A stretch of DNA of 13,926 nucleotides, taken from the NCBI GenBank assembly GCA_015350385.1, contig WNKI01000005.1:5513-19438 (forward strand). The letters are read 5' to 3'. The notes beneath the pieces are model-generated. The model had not been told where the DNA came from and did not search any database. It saw nothing but the letters and a program-made list of their open reading frames with translations. Made by a program: the position numbers and the translations under genes. The number at the start of each line of letters is the position of its first letter. Position 1 is the first letter of the stretch. The stretch is from Aculops lycopersici. Its lineage: Eukaryota; Arthropoda; Arachnida; Trombidiformes; Eriophyidae. Below are positions 1-8,740 of the stretch, one piece after another.

Positions 1-120
1 ACCTATGTTAAACCAACGAGAAATAAACTTTAGTCGATGTTCTGCCTACAGCAGTAACACTTCTACAAACGATTCTCTAGTCTAAGTTTATTTTCCACCT
101 TTCCTTTAGTTTTACTAACA
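1..120 (+). repeat. Possible 3' tail of an LTR (R-U5)
   Basis: The stretch has an AATAAA at 22-27 and ends in TTTACTAACA at 120, like the CTAACA ends of three LTRs in this window. One base later comes TGGTAGC, the start of an initiator-Met-type primer-binding site. However, the TGGTAGC lies at the edge of the hairpin repeat that follows, whose other copy reads TGGTTGC, so the match may be chance. The upstream half would lie outside the window. Tentative. Confidence 0.25.
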
Positions 121-121
121 C

Positions 122-400
122 TGGTAGCGAGTGCGGGGCGCTCGCTTTAGTTCAGTTTTGGTTGGGTTGGTTCACAAGATCGCGAGCGCGAAGCGCTAGC
201 TTTGGTTCGGAGCGAAGCGCATTCATACATGTACGTACTCGCGCGCGCAGGGGGGAGGGTGCTCGGGTTCGATCCAATAGCACGCAATCCCGTGTAATTT
301 CTCATAGAGCGCACTAATTTTTGCAATTCCTGTACAAATGATCAGTAAATTTCGCTATTTAGTGCGCATCCTGTAGAACCGGAACCGAAAGTTTCCGCAC
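122..400 (+). repeat. Hairpin-rich dispersed repeat, copy A
   Basis: About 280 bp that recurs in the same orientation at 2551-2813. It opens with two short GC-rich hairpins, 127-145 (gcgagtgc-ggg-gcgctcgc, one G-T pair) and 182-200 (gcgagcgc-gaa-gcgctagc). A run of gcgcgcgc and a G-run follow. A perfect 9-bp inverted repeat lies at 309-317/359-367 (GCGCACTAA/TTAGTGCGC), and the block ends with gtttccgcac at 391-400. No coding sense is visible. It resembles a non-autonomous fold-back element, but no target duplication or terminal repeat was found that fixes its ends. Confidence 0.7.
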
Positions 401-536
401 TTCCGGAATACGATATTTAGACTCGTCGCATCGAGCCGATCCCTATTATGTATAAATTTTCCCGAAAAGTAGGTGGGGCAATACTAAAGAATAACCAAGT
501 AAATATAGAATATAACTAGTGTAAAGTTTATTTTAG
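401..536. other. Unassigned AT-rich stretch
   Basis: Nothing recognisable. It holds the second copy of a 10-bp word TTTAGTCGAT (532-541) that also occurs at 29-38, so the two words bracket the hairpin repeat. Confidence 0.3.
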
Positions 537-1317
537 TCGATCTTCCAACATATAGGAACAGATCCTGTCCATTATGATGGCCCCACATACATTATCCATA
601 CCTCGACATCAAACTGTACTCAAGGGATCAAAGATCCAAGACCGAATCAATCATGGACAGGTGTGATGTTAAAAATTATTTTGACCCTAGGATAAATAAT
701 TGGAAACCTGCCGAAACCTCTGTGCCCCGCAGGTCATAACTAGACCAGAGAGTAAGCACATATATTGCTACGGTTACAACATCTCTGTCAGCAATATGAC
801 ACTCACCTGTCCCGTCTATCTATTTGAGATGACGCAATTAACTTCCTTCTCGATCCCAGGACATGACCATAACCATACGGTCATAACCTTAAGCATAAGA
901 GGTGATGAGCCAGTGCTCACCATCCCCTCACCTACCATCTTTTCGGAAGATCCAAACTACGACTTTGAAAATGAGCTAATTGAGCAAAATAAGAGAAGAG
1001 AGTCGATGAGGGAAAAACCTTTTGAGTTCAACATAGGAGGAAAGACAATAGCCTTTCTCTTCTTAACAAGCATATTGACCATCCTCGGATACCTAGGAAC
1101 GGTAGTGAGTGTTTTGAGCCTAATCCATTGCCTCTTCAAAGTCGCACAAGATGGACCAGCGCCACCGGGTGGAACCCAGACTACTGGGGGACAGACGGAA
1201 AATCTTGTCGTTAATATCAATGACACCCACTATGACATGGTTTATCCTAACCTAGCAGACGATCTAGCCAGGAACGAGGCTCACGCCAACCAGTCCCATC
1301 CGCGCCTACCTGGGTAG
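537..1317 (+). pseudogene. Envelope-like glycoprotein gene, 3' part, frameshifted
   Basis: Three overlapping frames look like consecutive pieces of one protein. The first is open 537-692 (stop 693-695), a second is seen around 662-720, and the third runs 700-1317 and is blocked upstream by a TAA at 697-699. The last piece has no ATG at its left end. It shows several Cys, N-glycosylation sequons (NIS, NMT, NHT), a strongly hydrophobic segment at about residues 115-145 of that frame (AFLFLTSILTILGYLGTVV), and a polar tail of about 55 residues. That is the layout of a type I membrane glycoprotein C-terminus. Its place just before a purine tract and LTR is where envelope-like genes sit in LTR retroelements. 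The family is not identified, and the 5' part of the gene and element is missing. Two frame breaks make it non-functional. Confidence 0.6.
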
Positions 1318-1370
1318 GAAAATGGAAGGAAAGAATCAAGGCTTCGGCAAACCGGAAGGCCACATTGGGT

Positions 1371-1380
1371 CGAGGGGGAG
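1371..1380 (+). other. Polypurine tract before 3' LTR
   Basis: The run cgagggggag abuts TGTTGG at 1381. A G-rich purine run touching the LTR is the usual plus-strand primer site of LTR retroelements and fixes the left edge of the LTR. Confidence 0.65.
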
Positions 1381-1787
1381 TGTTGGGATGTGCTGATTCT
1401 GCGCAGTGGAAACCGCCCGCGCCACGCCCACTAATCGAGAGTCGACCAACGGTTTAAAAGCCCGACATGAATGGTTTTGAATACACTTTAATTTTCGTAG
1501 CGATTTGAACAACAACACTTGTACTATAAGAATAAAAGCATATGAACATTAATAGTGCTGTTAAGAAAAGAGGAAGGAGAGGACGAGATTGGTTTGGTTT
1601 TTGGTGAGTAGCGAACGGGTAGACGTATATTCAGCGGCTGTGTTGCCCGTCCGCTACTCCTTTATTTATATTCGATAATTGTTGAGCCCAGGCAGCTTAC
1701 ATAAGTGAGCCCGGGCAAGATAAGACAGCTGAATAGAAAATAAATTAGACAGGGACTATACTTCTAACAAGTGCCAATCTACTAACA
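1381..1787 (+). mobile_element. 3' LTR of the env-bearing element (split by a solo LTR)
   Basis: It begins TGTTGGGATG and ends ATCTACTAACA. Subtracting the nested solo LTR and one target-site copy (216 bp) leaves about 191 bp, typical of short copia-type LTRs. A TATA-like TTTAAAAG lies at 1453-1460 and AATAAAA at 1531-1537. The terminal TGTTGG/CTAACA pattern matches the copia LTR at 8969-9178, though the internal sequence differs, so it is another family. The matching 5' LTR is not seen in the window. Confidence 0.65.
1559..1769 (-). mobile_element. Solo copia LTR with 5-bp target duplication
   Basis: This 211-bp unit matches the 5' LTR at 8969-9178 along its length and in the same orientation. 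Shared blocks include GAGTAGCGAACGGGT and CTACTCCTTTATTTATAT. It is flanked by perfect direct repeats AGTGC (1554-1558 and 1770-1774). On the minus strand it begins TGTTAGAAG and ends CTTAACA, with TATAAATAAA inside. No internal element sequence adjoins it, so it is a solo LTR left by recombination between two LTRs, nested inside the older env-element LTR. Confidence 0.9.
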
Positions 1788-2014
1788 GAGTGGGAGAGAG
1801 AGAGAGGAGTATTTTTTCAAATTTTAAAATTCTACTAGACGATAAACGAAATTTTCACCAAGTTGAATTCATTAGGATTCTCAGTCAAAGGATAGTATTA
1901 GGATCAGGTTGCACTCCCATAGAGCCCTTTTAAACCGTAAACAGAGTCCAAATCTACCAAATCCCGTCAGTAGTCCTAACCTAGACCAACTTGTTAGTCA
2001 ACCTATATCTCACT
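1788..2014. other. Unassigned stretch
   Basis: It contains a short GA microsatellite (about 1791-1806) and otherwise nothing recognisable. Confidence 0.3.
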
Positions 2015-2470
2015 ATGTCCGACTCTGTAAGCCTAGCCTATCCCTCTCCTATATGCGATATAGAGACGGCCAATACTGATTGCGTTGGGTCCGACTGGCG
2101 CAACGCCTGGTATCACTGTCATTGCATTGAAGTCAGCTTGGCCGGGGTGCAGAGTGTCTCCGAGTGGTATTGCGACTGGTGCAAGTCGTCAGAGGGTTAT
2201 ATATGCCTCAATGCTACCCATGATAAGGAGAACGCTTCGGCGCCTCGGGGTGTAGCTAGGCAATCTTGTCAGTCCCAGTTGTCCAAGTCTGACCAACTTG
2301 GTACATCTCAGTTAATCATTGTCAGGGTGTTCTTTAGTTTTCGGCCCCGCGCAGAAGAGGATGGAAGGGGTCTAAATGGACTAATTAGAGGCTGCTGGAC
2401 ACAACTAAGCTACTCCGAAAGCGCGGAAACCTTCGGTTCAGGATTCGACCGGAAGTGTGTTAATCATTGA
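2015..2470 (+). pseudogene. Decayed PHD-finger-like ORF
   Basis: The open frame extends upstream to a TTG at 1991, and the first ATG is at 2015. Early in the protein, residues spaced like a PHD finger appear: C in SPIC, then DCVGSDW, then NAWYHCHC (the conserved W-Y-H-x2-C), then WYCDWC as the final Cys pair. The usual Cys positions before WYH read Ser and Arg (GSDWR where CDxC is expected), and the first Cys of the opening pair reads Ser. Three zinc ligands are therefore missing. After the finger the sequence is low in recognisable features. PHD fingers read histone tails and also occur in some retroelement proteins. The lost ligands and repeat context suggest a remnant. Its relation to the chromodomain family downstream is unknown. 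Confidence 0.45.
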
Positions 2471-2550
2471 AATATAATACGTGAAATCATGAGTAATTCA
2501 GGAATGAGTGAATCCTAAAAATTTTGTTATAGAAACGGACTAGTGTGGTT

Positions 2551-2813
2551 GTGGTTGCGAGCGCAGAGCGCTCGCTTTGGTTCGGATGGTTCACAAGATC
2601 GCGAGTGCGAAGCGCTCGCTTTGGTTTTGACCGAAGTACATACATACATGTACATGCGCGCGCGCGGGGGGGTGCTCGGGCTCCGTCTGGAAACGTGGAA
2701 TCTCGTGTATTTTTCCATAACGCGCACTAATTTCTAAAATTCTCGTTCATTAATGTACGAAATTGCGAAAATTAGTGCTTTATCTGTAGCACCGGAACCG
2801 GAAGTTTCCGCAC
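2551..2813 (+). repeat. Hairpin-rich dispersed repeat, copy B
   Basis: Direct copy of the repeat at 122-400. It has two perfect or near-perfect 8-bp hairpins (2557-2575 with loop aga, 2601-2619 with loop gaa), then the gcgcgcgc and G-run block. A perfect 10-bp inverted repeat GCACTAATTT/AAATTAGTGC lies at 2724-2733/2769-2778, and the block ends with gtttccgcac at 2804-2813. The inverted repeats are kept although the sequence between their arms has changed between the two copies. Confidence 0.7.
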
Positions 2814-2936
2814 CTGGAAAACATCTTAGGGGACTCTTTTCGAACCTCCTGAACACGAATATGAAGGAAAATTTGCAATATCTCTGGGGCCGGAAACTAA
2901 AGAACCCCCCATTGTCAGTTCGGTGGTGATGTGTCC

Positions 2937-3330
2937 ATGGACGTAGACGAAACGCATCCGCCTCTTGGCTCCTCTGGTCCTATCAGAGCTCTATTCAGTC
3001 CTGTGCAGCAGCCGCAGGTTAGTGACGATGATAATGACGATACTATAGTGTTGGAACCAGGTGAGATATCCATGTCTCAGCAGCAGTCGCCATCTCTTCG
3101 GTTGGATGCCTTGGCCGTGTCCACACGATCCTTGCTCATAGCCTCAAGGGATCTCTTCGAGACTACAAGGTGAATTGGGTTGGTTATCCTGAGAGCGAGT
3201 ATACTTGGATGCCAGAGGAGTGGTTGAAGAAGGAGTGCGCGCGTGTCAGATGTGCGCCAACTTGGCACAACGCACATCTCGATAGGCAGTGCCAGTTAGT
3301 GCGCCTTGGCACTAACTACTTGGCACTACT
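2937..3330 (+). pseudogene. Family copy 1, N-terminal part: acidic leader plus chromodomain
   Basis: The first ATG in the frame is at 2937. It opens about 79 residues of acidic, Ser/Gln-rich sequence (DDDNDDTIVLEPGE) ending at a TGA at 3171-3173. A chromodomain lies in another frame from about 3119 to 3250: VHTILAHSLKG, then DYKVNWVGYPESEYTW and MPEEWL. This matches the chromodomain core (V-x-x-I-L, Y-x-V-x-W-x-G-Y-P-E-S-x-x-T-W-x-P-E-x-x-L) that binds methylated histone tails. One frameshift between about 3070 and 3125 separates leader from domain. The chromodomain frame then runs through CysHis-containing sequence (WHNAHLDRQC) into the CA microsatellite. The domain call is strong. That leader and domain were once one protein is inference. 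Confidence 0.7.
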
Positions 3331-3337
3331 CCCATAT

Positions 3338-3429
3338 TGCGCACACACATATTGCACACACATATATTGCACACACACACACACATACATATACGCACAC
3401 ACATACACACATGCACACATATTGCACAG
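3338..3429. repeat. (CA)n-rich microsatellite
   Basis: Imperfect CA repeat with interspersed TATTG and TACATA units. Several apparent His/Thr-rich frames across it are simple repeat translations. Confidence 0.9.
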
Positions 3430-3532
3430 GTAAATCACCGTATCGCTCACGTGACAAGACACTTGGCAGGCTCGATCTCCGGCAATCATTTAATTTTGAG
3501 ATCGACAGCCAAATGTGATTAGTTGCTCATCC

Positions 3533-3728
3533 TGTTGATGAGCAGGATTTGAGACTCGTTTTGTAGAGGTTTTGAGAGTGATAGTGAGAGTTAAAGTGAG
3601 CGAAAGAGGAAGTGAAAGCGGAGGAGGTTTGAGTATATAAGTAGACGCGGAACGAATAAAAAGTACAGTTGAAAGATAGAAGAATAAGTGTATCGTAGTC
3701 CCACTATATCTCTCTCTTTCATCCAACA
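3533..3728 (+). mobile_element. Possible solo LTR inside copy 1
   Basis: A 196-bp block begins TGTTGATG and ends CATCCAACA, so its ends are near-inverted. It contains TATATAAG at about 3635 and AATAAA at about 3655, the order and spacing expected in a short LTR read on the plus strand. It lies between the chromodomain and protease halves of copy 1. The 5-bp flanks (CATCC left, CGCGT right) do not match, although CATCC does recur just inside the right end at 3720-3724. Without a clean target duplication this is tentative; a TATA promoter is the alternative. Confidence 0.4.
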
Positions 3729-3733
3729 CGCGT

Positions 3734-4380
3734 ATGATTTACTGGTATTGTGAGAGATTGGGCTTGGCGCATCGTCTTCCCGAGCCGAGGTATGGTGCAG
3801 TTGGCTCAGGTTGTACCAGTTTGCAGGCAGAGAACTATGTTGGTTTGGATAGAGTCGTGCGGGAGGTGCATCAATGGTCGCGTTGTGACTCCTTTGGACT
3901 ATATCCAGGCGCTAGGTGCTCTAAGCCCGGGGTTTATGTCTTGCCAGAGTCGGAGCACTTGTATATAGTGATGGTTACAAAGTCCTTCGTTATCATTGCT
4001 GACGGAGGAAACGATTATATCTAGGATCGAATGACTCAGATAGTGATCAAGGATGAGTTGCCTAGCCTTCCTGTACATGCCTCGGAGTTCAGACAGCAGT
4101 TGGGTAAGGATCACTGTGCTTCGTCTGCCGTAGCTATCGCCTGCGAGCTGGTACGGGAGTACAAGAGCGGCCAACCTAGTCATCTCTTGTCCAAGTCCAA
4201 CTTGACCGTGCCTCTGTATCTGCTGGATCGTCTCAGGAAAAGCACGCACAAGTATGAAACCGCGCCTGAGGAGAGACATACCTCGTCGGGAGAGGCTTGT
4301 GCAAGCTCGGTACCAATGCATCCACTGTCGCAAGACCTTCAATGACAAGAACAGAAAGAGGTTCTTACAAGGAAACATAC
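3734..4380 (+). pseudogene. Family copy 1, C-terminal part: cysteine-protease-like domain plus C2H2-like finger
   Basis: One frame runs from 3734 to about 4250, broken by a TAG at 4022-4024. It aligns without gaps to copy 2 from the ENYVGLD motif onward (copy 2: ENLVSID). Likely catalytic residues by pattern are His (3956-3958, GVYVLPESEH), Asp (4001-4003, IIADGGN), Gln (4097-4099) and Cys (4115-4117, KDHCASSAV). The order H-D-Q-C with Q-x5-C is that of Ulp1/adenain-type cysteine proteases, which cleave SUMO-like proteins or viral precursors. The Asp-Cys distance of 38 is shorter than usual for that clan. After a frame change at about 4250-4300, QCIHCRKTF gives a C2H2 first half without the His pair. 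It is a broken copy; the protease assignment is inference. Confidence 0.6.
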
Positions 4381-4494
4381 TAGTATTTCAGTCAAAATTT
4401 GAGTTTTTGCCCTATATCTCGAGAACGACATTGAAGACGGAAAAATGACCTACATGTTTGTAATCAGCTCGAGAAGCTCTATCGATTCCATATA
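4381..4494. other. Junction between copy 1 and the truncated copia end
   Basis: No LTR sequence is present here, although the copia 3' LTR would be expected just beyond the gag-pol stop. The exact junction cannot be placed. Confidence 0.4.
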
Positions 4495-7400
4495 TCATTT
4501 GTTCCATTTTCTGAACCCACGTAAAGTATGTTTCCTTGTAAGTCCTTTGTCAACGTATTTATCGGTTACGTGGGCATATACAAGAGGTCCGATTCTATCA
4601 AATGCAATCGCGTTTGTAGATGCTAATAAGCTCATCATACAAGTTAATAGGCAAAGACTGTACATTAAACGATTGCGATTAACCGAATATTTGGCGATTG
4701 TTGTAGGTTTTGTGAGCATGTCGGCCAATTGATCTTTTGTTTTGATGTGATGAACAGATATTTGCCCCTGTTCTATCATTTCTATTGGATATTGAGATTG
4801 AACGTGCATATGTCTAGTACGTTGGCTACTACTCTTCTTGTTGGATGCTAGACGTAGTGTTGATTCATTGTGGCAGAAAATTGGCGTTGGGTCTTTGTTT
4901 ATGAATTCTAGTTCCAGCAGAAGCTTTCTGATCCATATTACATCTTTAACTGTTGAACATAGACTAACTTATTCCGCCTCAGTTGAGGATAGAGTAACTA
5001 ATGTTTGACGTTGGCTGCGCCAATAGATTGGAGCCTCTCCAAATAGAATTACGATTCCAGTTGTTGATCTGGCAGTTTCCTCATCTCCGGCAAAATCGGC
5101 ATCGCAGTAGGCGAAGAGACCTTTTTGTTCAGTCTGATAATTAATGCCAATACCACGTTTGTCTTTTAGGTATCTGAAGATGCGTTTGACCGATATCCCA
5201 TCGGTTTCAGTTGGGTTTGACACTTTTCTGCTCATTCTGTTGACAGCAAATGCTATATCTAGTCTTGTTGTGACAGCTGCATACATAAGGCTACCTATTG
5301 CCTGTCTATAAGGAATATTATCATCTAATGGTTGAGATAGCTGATTGTTTTGACTTGTCATAGTTACAGGACAGTCCGTTGAGTTAGATGATTTCATGTT
5401 GAACTTTCTGATAATTTTGTCGATATAACTCTCTTGGTGTATGAGCAAAGATTCATCTGGGTTTCTCATGATTTGAAAACCAAGATAGGTATCTGGACTA
5501 ACCTCATTGATCTCGAATTTCTGTTTCAGTTTACATAGCAAATTTTCAGTGTCTGTAGGATCCTTCGCTAGAACCATGCCATCATCGACATAGATAGCCA
5601 TAAACAAGGATTTATCTTCGTTGTAGAATATACAATTGTCTGCCTCACAACACTTGAGATTCATTTCAGCCACGAAGTTCGTAAACTCTATGTTCCACTG
5701 TCTGGGGGCTTGTTTAAGCCCATACAGACTCTTCTTTAACAAGCAGACCTTGTTGTTATCTACAGAAAACCCTTCGGGTTGCTCCATGTAAATCGTCTCA
5801 TCAAGACTTCCATAGAGAAAAGCTGTCTTCACATCGAACAATGAAATAGTCAAATTTTCTGAGGCCGCATAGGCAAGTAGAGCTCTAATAGACGTCATGT
5901 TTACAACCGGAGCGTAGGTTTCTGTATAGTCAAGTCCGTAGATTTGTGAAAAACCCCGTGCTACAAGTCTAGCACGATAGCGATCCACTTCACCTGTCGG
6001 CTTACGTTTGATACGTAGGACCCAACGGTTGGTGACTACATTAGTGTTGGGACGGTCAACGATTTCCCAGACTTTGTTCTCCTTGAGAGAATTGATTTCA
6101 TCACCCATTGCGTCTAACCACTTGTCCTTGTCTGGCCTGCTCATGGCCTCCGTGAAGCTCACCGGATCGTCATCTGCTTCAATGGTTGCAAGTTTAGCTC
6201 TTGGATTTGATGGTAGATAGGCATCCTTCGGGAGTGGAGGAAGAGGACGAAGTCTTGTCGAAATCGTTGGCGGAGCTTTGTTGAAGATTCTCAGATCCTT
6301 TGGAATTAGACTTTCTCTTATGGCAGGACTGTTGTGTACATCTATTAGTGGTGGAGTTTCCACCGTTGTCTCGCTTTCTTTAGCCTTTCCCTCCGGAGTG
6401 ACGAAAACATCTTCCCCATCTTTAGTCAAGATATCTTTTCCAATTTTCGGTTTTGTTGAAGTTTTGGGTAATTCCAACGTGGAAGAAGTGGGATCTTCTT
6501 GCCCTTTTATGTTCAGTTCATCATCATCCAGATTACTCTGATTTTCTACTACTATATCGTTAGTGTCAATATCGTCCTGCTCAACAAAGGTGAGGTCGCA
6601 ACGACTGGTAACGATATCAGAGTCCGAATCATATACACGATACGTGTTGAAAACATCAGTGTATCCTACAAATTGTACTGTGAGTCCATTCGGATCGAGC
6701 TTACCACGAGTGTGTTTAGGGAGAAGAACAACAGCTTTCTGCCCGAATCTTCTTAAGTTTCCCACATCTGGTTTCTCACCAAACCAGAGTTCATATGGTG
6801 TGTTGTTGCGATTGGATGGTATGATTCTATTCATCGTATAGACTGCAGCTCCCATTGCTTCATCCCAAAGCTTTTTCGATAATCTCGATTTCGACAGCAT
6901 GGTCTTTCCTGCCTCAAAAATCGTTCTTATATCTCTTTCAATAAATCCATTCTGTTGTGGTGTGTACGGCACGGATAGCTCGTGTTGGATACCACGCTCT
7001 TTGATGAATGAAGCAAGAGATTTGTTTAAATACTCTGTTCCATTATCAGTGGCTATTTTCAATGGATTATTTCCTGTTTCTAAACAGCTCTTGTTAATGC
7101 AGTATTTAACCTCATCTGGTATGTCGCGCTTCAGCTCAATAAAACGAATCATACGATAACCCGAATATTCGTCCTTACACAATACGAAGTATTGTGCATT
7201 ATTGATACTTTCATGTGAAATTGGGCCAACTGTGTCGAAGTGAAGTACCTGACCAGGCTTCTTGGCTCTTGCTGAGCTGCGCGTGGGATGACTGACTTTG
7301 TGGCACTTGTTTTCAATGCAATCTAAACATTGAGGTTTGGTTGAGTCGTTGATAATCAACCCTGTTACAGCCTGAATTTTGTTCATTTTCTCAATGGTGT

Positions 7401-8688
7401 CGTAAGATACATGTGCCAGTCTGCGGTGCCACTCACTTAGTGATCTTGCCTTCATAGCGTGATTTCCTCTGATGAATATCTCAAAATTGATCAGATACAA
7501 TCCATTACAGAGTCCGGGGATGAAGATGACCATATTATCGCGGGTAAAAACTTTCTTATTCCCGTCACCTCTGTTGTATAAACCGAGTTTAGCAGCAGCA
7601 CCTTCAGAGAACAAATTCGAGGATGCCTCTGGCACCCAGTGAACATTTGTCAATGTGCCATAGTTGGTGATTATTTTTCCAGATCCGAAGGCGTTCATAT
7701 AGCCTTGATTTCCGAGTCCAATCGACAGTTGTTTGGAAAACTCTTTGTATTCGGAGAACCATTCGCGATTCGGACAAATGTGAAATGTCGATCCACTATC
7801 TGCAATCCAGGTGGAAATTATACCTTCTCTCTTCGCCATCATGGCTTGAGCTTGATGTTCATGGTTTTGATAATTGGCGTGGATGTTTCTACCTCTTGGC
7901 GAGTGATAAGTGTTACTTTGAGTTTCACGTTTTAGCTTCCAGCAGTCGCGTTTTGAGTGACCTGGAAGCTTACAGTGATAGCATATCATTCTTTGATCAT
8001 TATTTTGACGACTGTCACTATTGAAGTTGTTGAATCTTCTTCCTCTTCTAGGAGCATTGAATCTACGTGTCGCAACTAAGGCTAACTCATATGGTTCTTT
8101 GTCGTCTTCAATCTCCGCCATGAGTCTTGTTATCAAGTTATTCAGTGTTCTCTCTTCTCTTGCTGTACCTTTCCAAATCGTAACGAAGGTCTTGAATGAA
8201 GCGGGGACAGCTCGCAGAATGACACTCATTATATTTTCATCGGAAATGCTCTCTCCCAACAGTTTCAAACGCTCTGCCAAATTCTCAATCTGACTTATCC
8301 CTTGAGATAATTCAGATGCTCTTTTAATGCGGAAACTGTGGAATTTGCTTAGTAGATTCTCTCTCTCAAAACTCGATTTGTTTTCAAATGTAGACTCTAG
8401 ACGCAACCAGATTTCATTTGAAGTGTTACAACTCAAAACTTTCATCTGATTCTCCACACTCAATGCTGAAGTTAATAGCGCTCTAGCTTGTTTCTCTCTT
8501 GATGATCCCTGTCCTATCCCTTTGATTACGTAGTCTTCGAGTTCCTTGGCAACTAAAATGTTCATCATATGACGTTTCCATATTATATAATTATCTCTTT
8601 CAAGTACCTGCAACTTGAATTCAATTCTGTCACCGCTTGACGGTGGAATGGAGACTTGCTGCATCTTGGTCTCAATCTTGTCAGTCAT
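4495..8688 (-). pseudogene. Copia gag-pol polyprotein with one in-frame stop
   Basis: ATG at 8688-8686. Residues 1-210 are a copia-type Gag. The CCHC knuckle is at 236-249 (CYHCKLPGHSKRDC). The aspartic protease has ADSGS (D297). Integrase has H421/H426/C454/C457 and D485, D548, E584 (D-D-35-E). Reverse transcriptase spans about 886-1140 with D952 in FDVKTAF and YVDD at 1033-1036. RNase H starts at CDADFAGD (D1196) and LSSTEAE. Codon 1240 is TAA (4971-4969) where copia elements normally have Tyr. The same frame then continues for 157 codons through RNase H to a TGA at 4497-4495. FCHNEST carries His where family members have Asp (CDN), so RNase H would be impaired. After DQLADMLTKP the frame continues about 70 residues, longer than usual, including a signal-peptide-like stretch. 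Otherwise intact, so fairly young. Confidence 0.93.
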
Positions 8689-8740
8689 CTTCTTTTTTTT
8701 TGGATTGAATTGTTCTTATGTTGATTATATCTGCCTACTA

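Noticed and set aside
266..276. GGGTTCGATCC resembling a tRNA B box (SINE-like promoter)
   Set aside because: The second copy of the repeat reads GGGCTCCGTCTGG at this place, and no A box lies at the right distance, so a tRNA-derived SINE is not supported.
3306..3522. His/Thr-rich ORFs
   Set aside because: They are translations of the CA microsatellite.
3899..4378. Minus-strand ORF of 159 codons
   Set aside because: It is antisense to family copy 1, which aligns to copy 2 on the plus strand; no motif of its own.
6008..8293. Several plus-strand ORFs of 70-98 codons
   Set aside because: All lie antisense to the copia gag-pol frame and have no recognisable motif; they are shadows.
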